From assembly GCA_009777235.1 (NCBI GenBank), contig WRMH01000010.1:24672-88671 (forward strand): 64,000 nt of DNA. Reading direction: 5' to 3'. Shown here piece after piece: positions 62,835-64,000 of this stretch. Below the pieces are notes generated by a model. It saw only the letters and a program-made list of their open reading frames with translations. It was not told the origin of the DNA and made no database searches. Source of the DNA: Oscillospiraceae bacterium (lineage in GTDB: Bacteria > Bacillota > Clostridia > Oscillospirales > Oscillospiraceae). Both the position numbers and the translations under genes were made by a program. Position 1 is the first letter of the stretch. Every line of letters begins with the position of its first letter.

Positions 62835-64000
62835 TTATTCCACGGCGTACAAAATCACTCTACCGGGTGCGCCTGCACCACCGGCTGCAGCTCCCGCTGA
62901 AGCACCATCACGACCGCCAGAGCCACCACCGCCGCCACCGCCTGCGCCAGATATGGTCGCGTTAAAGCCGCCCTGTCCTCCAGAGTAAGAACCGCTGCCG
63001 TCGTATAAGCCTCCGGCTCCGCCACCAAAAACCGATCCCGGTTGACCTCCGCCGCCGCCACGCCTTTGGCCGTTTGTGTACTGAAAACCACCCGCTGCAC
63101 CACCACCGCCGCCACCGCCGTATATATCCAGCGTACCCGGTGGCCTTATCATTGGCGACGCACCATCGGCGCCCGGAACATTATTGTTTGCGGAGTAAGA
63201 GGGGGAATAGCCTCCTATACCGCCCGCTGCCTGTGACCCGCTCTGCGTTGTGACAAAACCGGTTGGTAAAGTAAGAAGTTCTGCCCCCGTAATAGAAGTA
63301 TCGCCGCCCATGCCGCCGGGGTTGGCGTCGAACTTGAGATTATTACCGCCAGCCCCACCATTACCGCCTGCACCAATAATAATGCCTAACGACGGATTAG
63401 TTATCCTGACGTGCCCTAAAAAGATGCGCCCGCCATTGCCGCCCGTGCCGCCTTCTCCCGAGGTCTTCCCTGAGGCACCGTTGCCCCCGCCATTGCCGCC
63501 ACCTACCATGTATGCGCCAACTATTTGACCTACGCCTAAGCCGAGCGAAGCCACGCCAACGATGTCGGATGTGGTCGTGTTTAATATTATCTGACCAGGC
63601 TCGTGAGCCGCTGACAGCACGGTTGAAAAAACACGCACGCTGTCAATATTAAGCGGCTTAGTATACGCCGTGCCCGACACTGTGCCGGATATTGTCCACA
63701 TTCCGAGCGACGGGAGCGAGAACGCGGCTATATTGTCAGCCCCTGCGGTTGCCGTAAGCGTATGCGCGCCCATCGCGGCGGTTACTACGGTATTTGGCGG
63801 CGCGGTTACGTGTAGAGTGGGAAGTATCGCCAGAGCTGATACGCTTATTACACGGTAGATATTGTTTTCAAATACGAATGATATAATTGTGTTTGCGGTA
63901 CAGACAAGCGGGTTTGTTGCTGATACAGCCGCACCGTTTATTTGTATGGCTCGCGCTGTGCCGCCATTCGGCTGTAGGTTTGTAGCGGCGGTGCGGTTAA
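62835..64000 (-). CDS. Glycine-rich phage tail/receptor-binding protein, N-terminus cut by window edge
   Basis: The minus-strand frame is open from base 64000 to the stop at 62835, giving the last 388 codons; an internal Met at 63773 is not the start. The upstream part reads as an Ig-like beta-rich tail domain (ENNIYRVISVSALAILPTLHV and TAAMGAHTLTATAGAD). The last 230 residues are strongly glycine-rich with repeated GGxGG(A/N)GG blocks, SQAAGGIGGY and a closing PGRVILYAVE. Such Gly-rich C-terminal domains form receptor-binding tips in tail fibres. Plus-strand open frames in this stretch are low-complexity shadows. Confidence 0.8.
   Translation of the reverse strand, partial: NRTAATNLQPNGGTARAIQINGAAVSATNPLVCTANTIISFVFENNIYRVISVSALAILPTLHVTAPPNTVVTAAMGAHTLTATAGADNIAAFSLPSLGMWTISGTVSGTAYTKPLNIDSVRVFSTVLSAAHEPGQIILNTTTSDIVGVASLGLGVGQIVGAYMVGGGNGGGNGASGKTSGEGGTGGNGGRIFLGHVRITNPSLGIIIGAGGNGGAGGNNLKFDANPGGMGGDTSITGAELLTLPTGFVTTQSGSQAAGGIGGYSPSYSANNNVPGADGASPMIRPPGTLDIYGGGGGGGAAGGFQYTNGQRRGGGGGQPGSVFGGGAGGLYDGSGSYSGGQGGFNATISGAGGGGGGGSGGRDGASAGAAAGGAGAPGRVILYAVE

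Larger units (their letters stand above)
60360..64000. mobile_element. Prophage, lysis and tail end, continuing past the window
   Basis: From the tRNA fragment onward all genes are on the minus strand and form a typical distal phage module. In transcription order they are a glycine-rich tail protein, a tail-associated protein, a small membrane protein, a holin, a zinc-ribbon peptide and a cell-wall-binding lysin. Gene junctions overlap or are a few bases apart. No integrase, capsid or terminase is visible, so the bulk lies to the right of base 64000. Confidence 0.85.

Noticed and set aside
63042..63528. Plus-strand frames and simple repeats opposite the glycine-rich tail gene
   Set aside because: GGN-rich coding sequence gives low-complexity frames on the other strand; there is no independent evidence for a gene or CRISPR-like repeat.

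Overview
The window is one stretch of a low-to-mid G+C Gram-positive chromosome, most likely an uncultured member of the Clostridia (Oscillospiraceae-like). Three things suggest this: a PASTA-domain Ser/Thr kinase next to a PP2C phosphatase, the order priA-def-fmt-rlmN-stp-prkC-rsgA, and the order rpoB-rpoC-rpsL-rpsG-fusA-tuf. Nearly all of bases 1-54150 is housekeeping sequence, tightly packed, with many ATGA and TAATG stop/start overlaps. No ribosomal RNA operon and no CRISPR array is present.

Layout. (1) 1-10891, plus strand: end of gmk, then rpoZ, priA, def, fmt, rlmN, stp, prkC, rsgA, an HD hydrolase and, after a palindrome-rich gap, a XerC-type recombinase. (2) 11012-21612, minus strand, read right to left: smc, ftsY, rdgB, a fused nadD-yqeK, an LCP ligase, rsfS, leuS, starting from a good sigma-A promoter. 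(3) 21808-28974, minus: rnc followed by two GH94 disaccharide phosphorylases and a xylulokinase, bounded by its own promoter and terminator and lying between rnc and smc. (4) 29068-36350, minus: greA, lysS, a SpoU methyltransferase, dprA, topA, plsX from a consensus promoter. (5) 36372-41839, minus: a PucR/CdaR-type regulator, ftsE, ftsX, an M23 EnvC-like protein and an S41 protease, a cell-wall remodelling cluster. (6) 42066-54335, minus: rpoB, rpoC, rpsL, rpsG, fusA, tuf with promoter, leader hairpin and terminator.

From 54400 on the window becomes accessory. It holds a tRNA-Cys gene followed by an orphan Nif11-like peptide; a MNT/HEPN toxin-antitoxin pair enclosed by 16-bp direct repeats; a DUF6044-like membrane protein behind paired palindromes; an LppM-type lipoprotein with a cytoplasmic zinc ribbon; a flavodoxin; and a Cys-rich small protein. 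At 60360-60384 lies the 3' end of a tRNA, probably tRNA-Gly, with its terminator. A prophage begins there: a lysin with SH3 and LysM domains, a zinc-ribbon peptide, a holin, two small proteins and a glycine-rich tail protein that runs off the right edge.

The less ordinary signals are: a dispersed structured repeat in three intergenic copies (21758, 41888, 55878); the repeat-bounded toxin-antitoxin cassette; the rnc-phosphorylase transcription unit; a hairpin at the extreme 5' end of the rpoBC transcript; and the tRNA-Cys/Nif11 unit. I found no convincing large undescribed system. The dispersed repeat and the Nif11 peptide are the best candidates for something new. All calls rest on reading motifs and gene order by eye; no database search was run.
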